From assembly GCA_022647565.1 (NCBI GenBank), contig JALCLA010000003.1, forward strand, positions 372,001 to 436,000: a stretch of DNA of 64,000 nt, in the 5' to 3' direction. The position numbers were made by a program, and so were the translations under genes. This stretch comes from Chiayiivirga sp. Lineage in GTDB: Bacteria > Pseudomonadota > Gammaproteobacteria > Xanthomonadales > Xanthomonadaceae. The notes under the pieces are model-generated. The model searched no databases. It saw nothing but the letters and a program-made list of their open reading frames with translations, and was not told the DNA's origin. Of the stretch, positions 9,516 through 20,148 are shown piece by piece; position 1 is the first letter of the stretch, and each line of letters opens with the position of its first letter.

Positions 9516-11167
9516 ACGGTGCCCAAGCCCTGATGAAGACCCTGGCCGACGCCGGCATCGAGGTCTGTTTCACCAATCCCGGAACCAGCGAAATGCACTT
9601 CGTCGCCGCACTCGACAGCGAACCGCGCATGCGCGCGGTGCTGGCGCTGTTCGAGGGCGTTGCCACAGGCGCGGCCGACGGCTACGCACGCATGGCCGAC
9701 AAGCCTGCCGCCACCCTGCTGCACCTGGGCTGCGGCCTTGGCAACGGACTCGCCAACCTGCACAACGCGCGCAAGGGCAAGGTGCCGGTGGTCAACATCG
9801 TCGGCGACCACGCCACCACGCACACGCAGTACGACGCGCAGCTGCAATCCGACATCGAAACCGTGGCGCGCAATGTCTCGCCCGGCTTCGTGCGCACCAG
9901 TCGCGACACCACGCAGCTGGGCCAGGACGCCGTCGATGCGGTGCTGGCTGCACGCGGTCTGCCCGGCCAGGTGGCCACGCTGATCCTGCCCGCGGACGTT
10001 TCCTGGGGTGACGGTGGCCAGCCTGCGCGCGGCGTCGCGCCGACACCTGCGTTGCCAGCCACGAATGAAGTCGTGGACAGCATCGCGCAGGCCATCCGCT
10101 CCGGGCGCAAGTGCGCCCTGCTGCTGGGTGGCCGGGCGCTGCGCGAACCGGGCCTGCTGGCGGCGGCGCGCATCGCCGCGCATGCCGGCGTCAAGCTGCT
10201 GGCCGAAGTGTTTCCGACCCGACTTAGCCGTGGTGCCGGACTGCCCGCCGTGGAGCGCGTTGCCTACCTGGCGGAAATGGCCAGCGTGCAACTGGCCGAC
10301 CTCGGGCTCCTGATCCTGGTGGATGCCAAGGCGCCCGTGTCTTTCTTTGCCTATCCGGGGAGAAAGAGCTACCTCGTGCCCGACAGCTGCACAGTGCATA
10401 CGCTTGCCGCGCCCGACCAGGATGCCCTGGCCAGTCTGGAAAGACTCGCCACGGCTCTCGGTGCAGCGCAGGCCCAGCCACAACTGCAGCCGGCCCAGCG
10501 CCCCGGCCGCCCACGCGGACGCCTGACCGCGCCCAAGGTCTGCAAGGCCGTGGGCCACCTGCTGCCGGACAACGCCATCCTGATCGACGAGGCCATCACC
10601 TCCGGCCTGATGCTGGGCGCGATGACCGCGGGCTGCCCGCGCCACGACCTCATCACACTCACCGGCGGCGCGATTGGTCAGGGCCTGCCCAATGCGGTCG
10701 GTGCCGCAATCGCCTGTCCGGAACGCCCGGTGCTCGCCCTGATCGGCGATGGCACCGCGATGTATACCATCCAGGCGCTCTGGACCATGGCGCGCGAAAA
10801 CCTGCACGTCATCAGCATCATTTTCAACAACGCCAGCTACTCGGTGCTCAATGTCGAACTCGAGCGCGTAGGCGCGGGCAGTGGCGGCGCCAAGGCGCGC
10901 GCGCAGTTGAACCTCGACGGCCCGCGCCTGGACTTCGCGCGGCTGGCACAGGGCATGGGCGTGCACGCGGTGCGAGCCGACCGCGCCGAGGAATTCTGCA
11001 AGGCACTCGAACACGCCCTCGCCACGCCGGGGCCGCACCTGATCGAAGCGGTGGTGCCCGAATCGCTCAGCGGCGCCAAGCGCCGCGTGCTGCCCTGGTT
11101 GCTGCGTTCCCTGCCGCGGCTTCCGCAGCCCGTGGCCCAGGCACTCAAGCGCAAGATCGCGCCCTGA
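9512..11167 (+). CDS. Thiamine-diphosphate enzyme, acetolactate synthase large subunit-like
   Basis: A 551-residue ThDP enzyme. The N-terminal Pyr domain has the catalytic-Glu region LALFEGVATGAADGYARMA. The C-terminal domain has the ThDP/Mg motif, starting IGDGTAMY and ending with NN in IFNNASYSVLN. It belongs to the acetolactate synthase / benzoylformate decarboxylase superfamily. There is no valine-operon context and no small regulatory subunit gene. Directly behind a 2-hydroxyacid dehydrogenase and in an operon with an aldehyde dehydrogenase, decarboxylation (or C-C lysis) of a 2-keto acid is the likelier reaction. This is inference from context, not from diagnostic residues. It is the last gene of the operon; a strong hairpin follows at 11245-11274. 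Confidence 0.85.
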   Translation: MNGAQALMKTLADAGIEVCFTNPGTSEMHFVAALDSEPRMRAVLALFEGVATGAADGYARMADKPAATLLHLGCGLGNGLANLHNARKGKVPVVNIVGDHATTHTQYDAQLQSDIETVARNVSPGFVRTSRDTTQLGQDAVDAVLAARGLPGQVATLILPADVSWGDGGQPARGVAPTPALPATNEVVDSIAQAIRSGRKCALLLGGRALREPGLLAAARIAAHAGVKLLAEVFPTRLSRGAGLPAVERVAYLAEMASVQLADLGLLILVDAKAPVSFFAYPGRKSYLVPDSCTVHTLAAPDQDALASLERLATALGAAQAQPQLQPAQRPGRPRGRLTAPKVCKAVGHLLPDNAILIDEAITSGLMLGAMTAGCPRHDLITLTGGAIGQGLPNAVGAAIACPERPVLALIGDGTAMYTIQALWTMARENLHVISIIFNNASYSVLNVELERVGAGSGGAKARAQLNLDGPRLDFARLAQGMGVHAVRADRAEEFCKALEHALATPGPHLIEAVVPESLSGAKRRVLPWLLRSLPRLPQPVAQALKRKIAP

Positions 11168-11244
11168 TCGATCGCGCACCGACGCTTCGACTCGTCATCG
11201 CGCCAGCGGCCAGGTCGACACGCTTGCGCCCGCCGCGAGTCGCA

Positions 11245-11274
11245 ACCCGATCCCGGTGCTGACCGGGATCGGGT
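11245..11274. terminator. Hairpin between convergent genes
   Basis: A perfect 13-bp stem (ACCCGATCCCGGT and its complement) with loop GCTG lies between the ends of the ThDP-enzyme operon and the convergent amidase gene. There is no U-tract on either side, so it may act as a bidirectional barrier or mRNA 3'-end stabiliser rather than a classical intrinsic terminator. Confidence 0.6.
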
Positions 11275-11283
11275 CGCTCCTCC

Positions 11284-13410
11284 CTACTGGAACCACACGC
11301 CCCGTTGCGGCGTCCAGTACAAGGTGCCCTTCTCGAACACCTGCTTGCGGCCGTTGCTGCCCCAGGCCTCTTCCTCCACCTTCGGATAGCCGTACCTGGC
11401 TTCACGTCCGGTGTTCTCGAAGTGCTTCAGGATCTCGCCGTAGACCGCATGCGCGCCGGTGGCCGGCGTCCACAGGAACAGACCCTGCTCGAAGTACTGG
11501 TAGCGACCCAGCTGTCCCGTCGTCGGCGACTTCGCCGCGTCCATTTCGTCCATCAGCGCAAAGCCCCAGCGCGTCTCCGCATTGGTGGCCCAGAAGTGCT
11601 GCAGGAACGAACCACGGATCGCGTACGCGCCGGTGCGCGCATGCCACAGGATGATGCCGTTGTTGAACTCCTGGAAACGACCTCCCAGCTGCGCCGCCAT
11701 CTCGGCCAGCTTCGGCACGCCCAGCACGCTGCGCACGCCGCCCATGGCGTAGTACTTCTCGCCGATCTTGCCGTGCGGCAGCACCTCGCAGCGCGGCAGG
11801 TCGTAGCCGCCGTTGTCGCGTGCCTCGTCATTGCCCCAGCGGCTGAGGTAATACGCCGATACCCACTGGTTGGCCGGGCCCACGTCCAGGTCGGTCTTCA
11901 TCCACCAGCGGTTGAAGGTCGAACCGTTGCGCACTTCGCGCCCCCAGGTCTTGCAGTACACGTAGCTCGTGCCCTGGTACAGCGTGCCGGTCTGCGCCGT
12001 GCTGCTGGGCGAACCGTAGCCGGGAGCGTTGGCGTAGGTGTCGACCCAGTAGCGCACGTTGGTGTCGGCGGCCGGCGGCGGTGGCGGCGCACCGTTGTTG
12101 ATCAAGGAATAGAAGTTGGCCCACGGGAAATACTGGCCCGGGTCGTAGCGGTTCTGGTTGCTGGTCAGCATGCCGTGACCCTTGATCCGCACGCTATCCG
12201 GGACGACGTACCAGTAGTTGTATCCCGGCCCCTTCCAGGCCGAGGCGCAGTTGACCCCACGCCGCACGCAGATGCTGCGCACCAGGCGGGCCGAGGCGTT
12301 CACCATGGCCGACGACCAGTTGCCCGGATCGCTCGCGTAGCCGTCGTGCTCCAGGCCGATGGTGTAGTAGTTGTGGTAAGCCGCGTGCCAGGCCTGGTGG
12401 TACTCACGCACCATCTGCGTGATCTGCCCGTCGGACTTGCGCAGCAGGTAGTGGGCCGACACTTGCGCCGACGGGTTCTTGAACCAGGAAATCGCGCCGG
12501 CGTAGGACCCCTCCATCGTGTGCATGATGACCGCGGAAGCACTGTTGCCGGCCGTGCCGTAGTTGGACGGGCTGGCGGCATTCCAGATCGCCTCGCCGAA
12601 ATCGACCGAGGCTTTCGCCGGGGCCGTATCGGCACCCTTCGCGATGGCGGACGCAGGCTGGTCAGAGGCGCCATCCTCGGCCTCAACCGAATCGCGCTCG
12701 TGATTCATGTGCAGCACGGGGGCACGCAGCAGCTTCAGCTGCCCGGGCGCGAAGGCCTTGGCCAGATCGAAGTCACGCGGCGCAATCCTCACTCCGTGTT
12801 CCTGCACGCCGTTCGCCAGGGCGTCGAGCACCGAGTACGCGAAACTCTGCCGCGCATAGGACTGGATGCTGCCATCCCCCGCACCGAACCCGGCATAACG
12901 CTGCAGCGCCGCGGCCAGTGCGGCTTCCTTCTCCTGCTCCTTTTCGCCAATCACGCGCACCTGTGCGAAGGCCTGGTCCAGCAGTGCCGCAGCCGCCAGG
13001 ATGTTGGATTCCGGATCGCTGGCGACGAGCGCCTTGGGCAGGCCGAGGAGGCTTGCGCCCTCGGCCACCTGGTCCGCGAACCCATCGCCCTGGTACAGCC
13101 CCATCACGCCGTAGGCCAGCGGCATGTGGCGATGACCGGGATCCTCAAGCGCCGGCTGCACGTTGCGCCAACCGGTCTGCGCATACGCGATCGATTCCAG
13201 CGAGCCTGCCGGCAAGGCCGGAAACCGCTGGTAGGCACGCGCGAACATCGCTCGATATTGCTGGCGCTGCGCCACCAGGGCTTCCAGCGCCTTGGCCTGC
13301 GACCGCTCCAGTGCCGCGTCAGACGCCGCCGGCGCGTCCGCCCGGACGATGCCGGGTGCCGCCACTCCGCCCAGCATGCCCAGGCACAACAGGTATTTCG
13401 ACAGATGCAT
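11284..13410 (-). CDS. Secreted N-acetylmuramoyl-L-alanine amidase with LGFP repeats
   Basis: A 708-residue exported protein. The signal peptide (MHLSKYLLCLGMLGG..., likely cut after IVRA) follows a GGGGAGAGAAAG ribosome binding site. Residues about 270-450 form an Amidase_2 (PGRP-like zinc amidase) domain: AVIMHTMEGSYAGA, SAHYLLRKSDGQI, TIGLEHDGYASDP and RIKGHGMLTSNQ provide the expected His-rich zinc site. After a proline run (PPPPPA) comes a bacterial-SH3-like segment. The C-terminal ~190 residues contain three LGFP-type repeats (motifs LGVP, WGFA, YGYP), which bind cell-wall polymers in other bacteria. It probably cleaves peptidoglycan outside the inner membrane, either its own or that of competitors. 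Confidence 0.88.
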   Translation of the reverse strand: MHLSKYLLCLGMLGGVAAPGIVRADAPAASDAALERSQAKALEALVAQRQQYRAMFARAYQRFPALPAGSLESIAYAQTGWRNVQPALEDPGHRHMPLAYGVMGLYQGDGFADQVAEGASLLGLPKALVASDPESNILAAAALLDQAFAQVRVIGEKEQEKEAALAAALQRYAGFGAGDGSIQSYARQSFAYSVLDALANGVQEHGVRIAPRDFDLAKAFAPGQLKLLRAPVLHMNHERDSVEAEDGASDQPASAIAKGADTAPAKASVDFGEAIWNAASPSNYGTAGNSASAVIMHTMEGSYAGAISWFKNPSAQVSAHYLLRKSDGQITQMVREYHQAWHAAYHNYYTIGLEHDGYASDPGNWSSAMVNASARLVRSICVRRGVNCASAWKGPGYNYWYVVPDSVRIKGHGMLTSNQNRYDPGQYFPWANFYSLINNGAPPPPPAADTNVRYWVDTYANAPGYGSPSSTAQTGTLYQGTSYVYCKTWGREVRNGSTFNRWWMKTDLDVGPANQWVSAYYLSRWGNDEARDNGGYDLPRCEVLPHGKIGEKYYAMGGVRSVLGVPKLAEMAAQLGGRFQEFNNGIILWHARTGAYAIRGSFLQHFWATNAETRWGFALMDEMDAAKSPTTGQLGRYQYFEQGLFLWTPATGAHAVYGEILKHFENTGREARYGYPKVEEEAWGSNGRKQVFEKGTLYWTPQRGVWFQ

Positions 13411-13670
13411 CTTTCTCTCCCCGTGAAGTACGACATGAATCCGCCGTGGCGGGTCCGGTACGGTTGCGGCCATCCACGCCGTCGCCCCCCAAGGCGATTT
13501 CCATCCGCCGGATCAACTTCGGCGGACAGGCGCGGAACAGCCGTCACCGTCGCTTCGACCCCGACGGGACGCAACGAAACCCGGACCCGGGCGGACTTAG
13601 ACAAGCCGCTGCCACCCCCGTACCCTGAGCTTCTGAATCCACCATTCGAAATCCGGCGACGAATCCCGAC

Positions 13671-14297
13671 ATGACTGCCCGCCCGAAGCCGGTAACCGAG
13701 TTCCCGGGCTTGCCGGTGAACCCGGAAAGCGAGGAGTTCGCCCGTCTGCTGGCTGACGCCGAGGGCGGCCAGGCCGAGGCCTGGAATCGCATCTATGCCC
13801 TGCTGTACGACGACCTGCATCGGATTGCCCGCTCGCAGATCCGGCGCCAGTCCGACCCGCGCTTGTCGCCCACCTCGCTCATCAGCGAGACCTGGCTGAA
13901 GCTCTCCGGTGCCGGCCTCAATGTCGTCAGTCGCCGCCATCTCACCGCGCTGATCGCGCGCGCGATGCGCTTCGTCCTGATCGACGAAACCCGTCGCTCG
14001 CTGTCCGAAGCGCAGCAGCGCAAGGAGGGTCTGTCGTTGTCGGACGGGCTTCCCGACACGGCCGCGCACGCGCCGCTCGAACAACTGCTGTCCCTGCACC
14101 AGGCCCTCGACGCGCTGGCCGAGATCGACCGACGCCTGGCCGGCGTGGTGGAGCTGCGCTACTTCGGTGGCCTGAGCGAACGTGAAGTTGCCGAGGTACT
14201 CGGCGTCACCGAGCGCACCATTTCACGCGACTGGCGCAAGGCCCGCGCCTATCTCGTGACCCGTCTCGGCCACGAAGGCGGCGCGGCCGGAATCTGA
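13671..14297 (+). CDS. ECF-type RNA polymerase sigma factor (TIGR02999/ECF43-like)
   Basis: A 208-residue sigma factor. Region 2 covers about residues 45-100 ([20 protein letters not shown], then [14 protein letters not shown], a hallmark of the TIGR02999 group). Region 4 covers about 140-195 ([35 protein letters not shown]). This group often sits beside Hanks-type kinases rather than anti-sigma factors. In Xanthomonas the EcfK/PknS pair of this type controls type VI secretion. Here a large Ser/Thr kinase gene is convergent and only 29 bp away, so activation by phosphorylation is a reasonable inference. No anti-sigma gene is nearby. Confidence 0.9.
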   Translation: MTARPKPVTEFPGLPVNPESEEFARLLADAEGGQAEAWNRIYALLYDDLHRIARSQIRRQSDPRLSPTSLISETWLKLSGAGLNVVSRRHLTALIARAMRFVLIDETRRSLSEAQQRKEGLSLSDGLPDTAAHAPLEQLLSLHQALDALAEIDRRLAGVVELRYFGGLSEREVAEVLGVTERTISRDWRKARAYLVTRLGHEGGAAGI

Positions 14298-14306
14298 GGG
14301 CCCGGG

Positions 14307-14326
14307 GCCAGTCCGGCCCGACTGGC
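14307..14326. terminator. Hairpin between ECF sigma and kinase genes
   Basis: A 7-bp stem (GCCAGTC/GACTGGC) with a 6-nt loop fills most of the 29-bp gap between the two convergent genes. There is no U-tract. It is a possible shared 3'-end structure. Confidence 0.4.
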
Positions 14327-17179
14327 TCAGCGGCCGCGAGCCAGCTTCTCCTGCAGGCGCTCCTCGATGCCAAGTGGCCCCTTTTCCATGCTCTGGCTGG
14401 TGGCCAGGGCCTGCGCCCAATGCTGGCGCGCACCCTCGTGCAAGCCCTGCTTCGAAGCCAGATCGCCAAGCTTCTCGTGGCAGTTGATGCGAGCAATCTG
14501 GGTCGCCATCGTGATCGGGGCGCCGGCAAGATCCTGCAGGCTCGCGCTCAAGGCGGCGCGCGCCACATCGTCCTTTCCCAGCATCAGGTAGGCCTGCACC
14601 AGGGTAAACCGTGCCTTGTGCGTGGCGTCGTGGTTGCGACCACGCGCGGTGGCAAGCGCGCTCACGATGTCCTCCAGTTCCTGCAGCGATTCCTGGTCAA
14701 TGTCGCCGACGTGCATCCTGGCCTTGATCAGGACCATGCGTTCGGACAGCATCGGCATGCCCTGTCGCTGACCGGTGACGACGCGCCGCCGGAACAGGTC
14801 GATCACCTCGTCCCAGACGGCGGACTCGGGCGACGAGGCCACGCTTACCGCAAGCATGGCGCCCAGGTGCCCGATGGCACCCATCGTTTCCTGATGCGTG
14901 GGGCCGTAGACCCGCTCCATGATCGCCACGGCGCGCCGTCCGATCGGTAAGGCCTCGTCGAATCGCCCCGAATGCGCGTGGACGAGGCCAATCACGAGCG
15001 CCGCCCGCACGGTTTCCGGGTGCTCCTCACCGAGCGAGGCGCCCAGCACCCGTTCGCCTTCGCGTGCCAGCTCCATCGCGGTGTCGGCTTCGCCATTGGC
15101 ATAGTGCGATTGCGCCGATACCACCCACGCCTTGCCGGTCTCGGGATGCTGCTCACCCAGCACGCGACGCCGGCGCGCCAGCAGCGCATCGCCCATTTCC
15201 GCGGCTCGCCGCACCTGCCCCAACTGCTGCAGGGTCTGGATGTGCTCGATGTCGGCGGCATCGGCAATCAGCGGGGCGCGCTCGCGCGTCAGCGCCGCGG
15301 CCCGCTCGAACGCCGCTGCCGCCGCCTCATGGCTGGAGAAAAGGTGCAGCCACTCGCCTTCCTGGATCAGCAGGGCCGCAAGTGGGCGCGGATCGCGTGC
15401 GGCCATGGCCTCGGCGCGATCCAGTGCCTGCCGCAGCGTGGCGCGCCCTTCCTCGATCTGCGCCATGCCCCACTGCGCCCGTGCCAGTTCCACCTCCAGC
15501 ATCAACCGATGCGGCTCGCGCTCGGCGTCTGGCATGGCTCCAAGTTGCGCCAGCCCCCGCCGTGCCGACTCGCCCGCCTGCACGTGGCGCGACTGGATGT
15601 TGAGCAGGTACGCCTTCGCGGCCAGCAGAGGCGCCTGCAATGCGTCGCGCCCCGAGCTGCGGGCCTGGGCGTCGTCCAGCAGGGTCATCGCGTGGGCGTA
15701 ATCGCCCAGCGTGGTGTAGCTGCGCGCCAGCGCCATCAGCATCGCATTCGCCACGTCCGCGTCCACGTCGCCCGCCGCATCGCCTCGACGCAGCGTGGAC
15801 TCGGCATCGCGCAGCATCGCCATCGACATCAAGGGTGACTGCCCGAGCCCGCCGGTGGTGAGCGCGTCGAAGGACTGCTCGAACAGGCGTCGCATTGCCA
15901 GTGCGTTGCCGGCGTGCTCGACCGACTGACCATGCAATCGCACTCCAGCCGTGATGCCGACGCCGGCGGCAATGGCCACCAGGCTGGCCACGAGCGCGGC
16001 GGTCCGGTGCCGCCGCAGGAACCGACCGACGCGATACGCGACCTCGTGCCGACGCATGGAAACCGGACGGAACTCCAGCCATGCACGCAGGTCGGCCTGC
16101 AACAGCGCCACCGATTCCGGCCGTTGGCCCGGATCCTGCGCCAGACAGGATGCGACGATGCGGTCCAGGTCGCCCACCAGGGCGCGCGACACGGCAAGCG
16201 CGTTCGCCATGCCACGCGCCCGCGCCGCCTCGTCAGGCAACTGGCGCGCGTACTGGCTCGCAAGCAGCGACGGTGGCGATCGGCCCGCGATCGCATCGAC
16301 CGGAAGCGCGCCCACCCCGCAGAGCAGGCCGCGCAGCACCACGCCCAGGGCGTAGATGTCCGACCCCACGGAGTGACCCTGCATCGGCACTTCCGGGGCG
16401 GTGTAGCCGAAGGTCATCGCAACCTGGCGCTGCGGGCCGACCAGACTGCGTGCGGTGAGCGAAGACAGGCCGAAGTCGAGCAGCACCGGCCGCCCGACCT
16501 CATCGACCAGCACGTTGGATGGCTTGAGATCCGAATGCAGGGCACCCTTGCCGTGCGCATAACGCAAGCCGTCGCAGAGCTGCAGGAACAGGGCCACGCG
16601 CGCGCGCAGGTCGAGGCGGCGTCGGTCGCACCATGCGTCGATCGCCTCGCCCTGAACCAGTTGCATGGCAAACCACGGACAACCTTCGGCATCGATGCCG
16701 CCGTCGAGCAAGGTGGCGATGTTGGGGTGTTCAAGCATCGCCAGCATGTCGCGCTCGTTGCGGATCACCTCGGAAAGCACGGGCGAAGCGGTATCGATGT
16801 TGACGCACTTCAGTGCCACCACCTGCGTGTACTGGCCGTCGGCGCGGCTGGCGCGATAGACCCGGCCCATGCCGCCACTGCCGATCAGCCCGTCGATGCG
16901 CCAGGCCCCGAGGATCGAACCGAGCCTCGGATCGGGCGCAGCCTCGGGAGAGGCCAGGTGCGGCGCGCAATCAGAAAGGATCTGCTGCGGTGATTGCAGC
17001 AGGACGCCGGGGTCGGCATCGGCGCGCAGCAGGCGCACTACCTCGGCATGAAGTGTCGGGTCCGAGCGACGCAGCGCATCGAGACGGCGCGCGCGCGCCT
17101 CGGGCGTCAGGTCGGCGCAGGCATCGAACAGCTCCAGCGCCCGCGCCTCAAGCCTGGCCACGTCTTGGGTTTCCCCCAT
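14327..17179 (-). CDS. Transmembrane Ser/Thr protein kinase with C-terminal TPR domain
   Basis: A 950-residue membrane kinase. The kinase domain covers about residues 92-365: P-loop GSGGMGRVY (100-108), catalytic Lys124 in VALK, HSDLKPSN (215-222, Asp217), DFG (235-237) and APE (261-263). The HRD motif is HSD, making it a non-RD kinase that should not need activation-loop phosphorylation. One hydrophobic helix (about 393-412) follows. The remaining ~530 residues are tetratricopeptide helices, predicted periplasmic, that may sense a ligand or bind partners. It ends 29 bp from the convergent ECF sigma gene, and the pair resembles PknS/EcfK. The in-frame start at 17179 gives an N-terminal helical region before the kinase domain. 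Confidence 0.92.
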   Translation of the reverse strand: MGETQDVARLEARALELFDACADLTPEARARRLDALRRSDPTLHAEVVRLLRADADPGVLLQSPQQILSDCAPHLASPEAAPDPRLGSILGAWRIDGLIGSGGMGRVYRASRADGQYTQVVALKCVNIDTASPVLSEVIRNERDMLAMLEHPNIATLLDGGIDAEGCPWFAMQLVQGEAIDAWCDRRRLDLRARVALFLQLCDGLRYAHGKGALHSDLKPSNVLVDEVGRPVLLDFGLSSLTARSLVGPQRQVAMTFGYTAPEVPMQGHSVGSDIYALGVVLRGLLCGVGALPVDAIAGRSPPSLLASQYARQLPDEAARARGMANALAVSRALVGDLDRIVASCLAQDPGQRPESVALLQADLRAWLEFRPVSMRRHEVAYRVGRFLRRHRTAALVASLVAIAAGVGITAGVRLHGQSVEHAGNALAMRRLFEQSFDALTTGGLGQSPLMSMAMLRDAESTLRRGDAAGDVDADVANAMLMALARSYTTLGDYAHAMTLLDDAQARSSGRDALQAPLLAAKAYLLNIQSRHVQAGESARRGLAQLGAMPDAEREPHRLMLEVELARAQWGMAQIEEGRATLRQALDRAEAMAARDPRPLAALLIQEGEWLHLFSSHEAAAAAFERAAALTRERAPLIADAADIEHIQTLQQLGQVRRAAEMGDALLARRRRVLGEQHPETGKAWVVSAQSHYANGEADTAMELAREGERVLGASLGEEHPETVRAALVIGLVHAHSGRFDEALPIGRRAVAIMERVYGPTHQETMGAIGHLGAMLAVSVASSPESAVWDEVIDLFRRRVVTGQRQGMPMLSERMVLIKARMHVGDIDQESLQELEDIVSALATARGRNHDATHKARFTLVQAYLMLGKDDVARAALSASLQDLAGAPITMATQIARINCHEKLGDLASKQGLHEGARQHWAQALATSQSMEKGPLGIEERLQEKLARGR

Positions 17180-17330
17180 GCATCACTCCAGCGACCCGCC
17201 GTGCGAGCCGCACGTCCAGCCTCTCCTGCCCCGATTGCACCGGCGAGCCGCGCTTCCGGCGCCCCCACCCACCACCCCGGAGCCGACTTATATCCGACCG
17301 CGCGCCGGAATCAAGAGCGGGCCCTGCCGC

Positions 17331-18707
17331 TCACCCCGTCGCGCCGCTCACCGGCAGCTCGACGATGGCCACGCATCCACGAGCATCGGACCGATTCTCC
17401 AGGCCGAGACGCCCGCCGTGCCCTTCCACGATCTGCTGCGCCAGCACCAGGCCGATGCCGGAACCACCCGGTTTGGTGGTGAAGAAAGGCACGAACAGGT
17501 TGTCGGAGCTTCCTAGCCCCAACCCTTCGTCACGGATTTCGATCCGCACCCGATCGCCCAGCACATCCCAGCGCAGCTCCACGCCACCGTGCTGAGGCAA
17601 GGAAGCCTCGACCGCATTCTTCAGCAGGTTGATCAGTGCCTGCTCGACCTGATCGGGATCAACCTCGACGCGCAGCGCCGGTCCGTCTCGCATGGCCACG
17701 GCGAGTCGTTGTTCCAGCGACACCACGCGCTGCAGCAAGGGCGGCAGATCCACCGCCTGCCGTCGTGGCGGCGGCAGCCGCGCGAGCGAGGCATAGCCCA
17801 CCATGAAGCGCGCCAGCGCATCGGCACGATCTCCGATCACGCGCAGACCATGGCGCGCATCGCTGTTCCAGTCCTCGGGCAAGGGCTGCTGCGCGAGTAC
17901 GCTGCCCACGGTCGCCGCCATCGACTTGATCGGTGCCAGGGAATTGTTGAGTTCGTGCCCGAGCACGCGGATCAGGCGTTGCCAGGCCTGCCGCTCTTCC
18001 TCGCGCAGCGCGCGCGACAGGTCGGTGATGACCAGGAGGTGATGCGGCTTGCCTCCTTCGCGGAAACTGAAGCGGCGCGCATCCCAGCGCCCGCTGCCAC
18101 CGGGAAAGCCGCGCTTGAGCGTCTCGCCGCCTTCGATGTGCAAGGCGTCGTCGAGGCCGAGTTCTTCCGCACTTCGACCCAGGGCCGTTGCCGCGCGCCG
18201 CGCCAGCAGGCGCTCGCCCGCCGGGTTGATCAGGCGCAGCGAGCCATCACCATCGAAACTGAAGATGGCAATGTCGATGGAGGCCACGATCTTCCCCAGC
18301 AAGGCGCTGGTCTCCTCCACCTTGAGGCGCTGGTCGCGCAGGGTCTGCGAGAGCGTGTTCACCTCCCACACCACCTCGCCGATCGCGTCACGCTTCTGCG
18401 CGCGCGATCCACGCAGGCTGTAGTCGCCCTCGCGCAGCGCTTCCAGCAGGTTGGCGAGCGTGTAGAGCGGGTACACCACGCGGTGCTGCAGGCGTGCCGC
18501 CAGCATGGCGGTGGCGAGGAGCCCCAGCAGCAGGCCCGCCGTGCCGAGGTTTCCGACCGTGCCGCGTGCCCACAGCAAGGCCAGGACCACGATCCAGGCG
18601 GGTGCCGCCACCACCCAGGCCCCGAGCAACACGCGACGTTCGAAACTCATCGCGCCCAGGCCACGAGGCGCGCGCGCACCCTGGCGACGAGGGGGAGAGG
18701 CATTCAT
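17331..18707 (-). CDS. Sensor histidine kinase (NtrY-like)
   Basis: A 458-residue kinase with two N-terminal membrane helices (about 27-47 and 54-72) and almost no periplasmic loop, then a HAMP-like segment and a PAS-like domain (about 133-230, IFSFDGDGSLRLINPAGERL). The phosphoacceptor is His251 in RVLGHELNNSLAPIKS, the NtrY/NtrB-type H-box. The ATP-binding boxes are VEQALINLLKNAVEAS, DEGLGLG and the FFTTKPGGSGIGL block. The lack of a sensing loop suggests it senses within the membrane or through the transporter. It lies 34 bp downstream of the sigma-54 activator gene and is the last gene of the export operon, so it is the presumed partner kinase. Confidence 0.93.
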   Translation of the reverse strand: MNASPPRRQGARAPRGLGAMSFERRVLLGAWVVAAPAWIVVLALLWARGTVGNLGTAGLLLGLLATAMLAARLQHRVVYPLYTLANLLEALREGDYSLRGSRAQKRDAIGEVVWEVNTLSQTLRDQRLKVEETSALLGKIVASIDIAIFSFDGDGSLRLINPAGERLLARRAATALGRSAEELGLDDALHIEGGETLKRGFPGGSGRWDARRFSFREGGKPHHLLVITDLSRALREEERQAWQRLIRVLGHELNNSLAPIKSMAATVGSVLAQQPLPEDWNSDARHGLRVIGDRADALARFMVGYASLARLPPPRRQAVDLPPLLQRVVSLEQRLAVAMRDGPALRVEVDPDQVEQALINLLKNAVEASLPQHGGVELRWDVLGDRVRIEIRDEGLGLGSSDNLFVPFFTTKPGGSGIGLVLAQQIVEGHGGRLGLENRSDARGCVAIVELPVSGATG

Positions 18708-18741
18708 GCCGCGATTATGCGCGTGGCCATGATTCCCCGCC

Positions 18742-20115
<1,374 letters not shown>

Positions 20116-20148
20116 GGCGGGATTATCGACGATGCGCAGCCGGACCGA

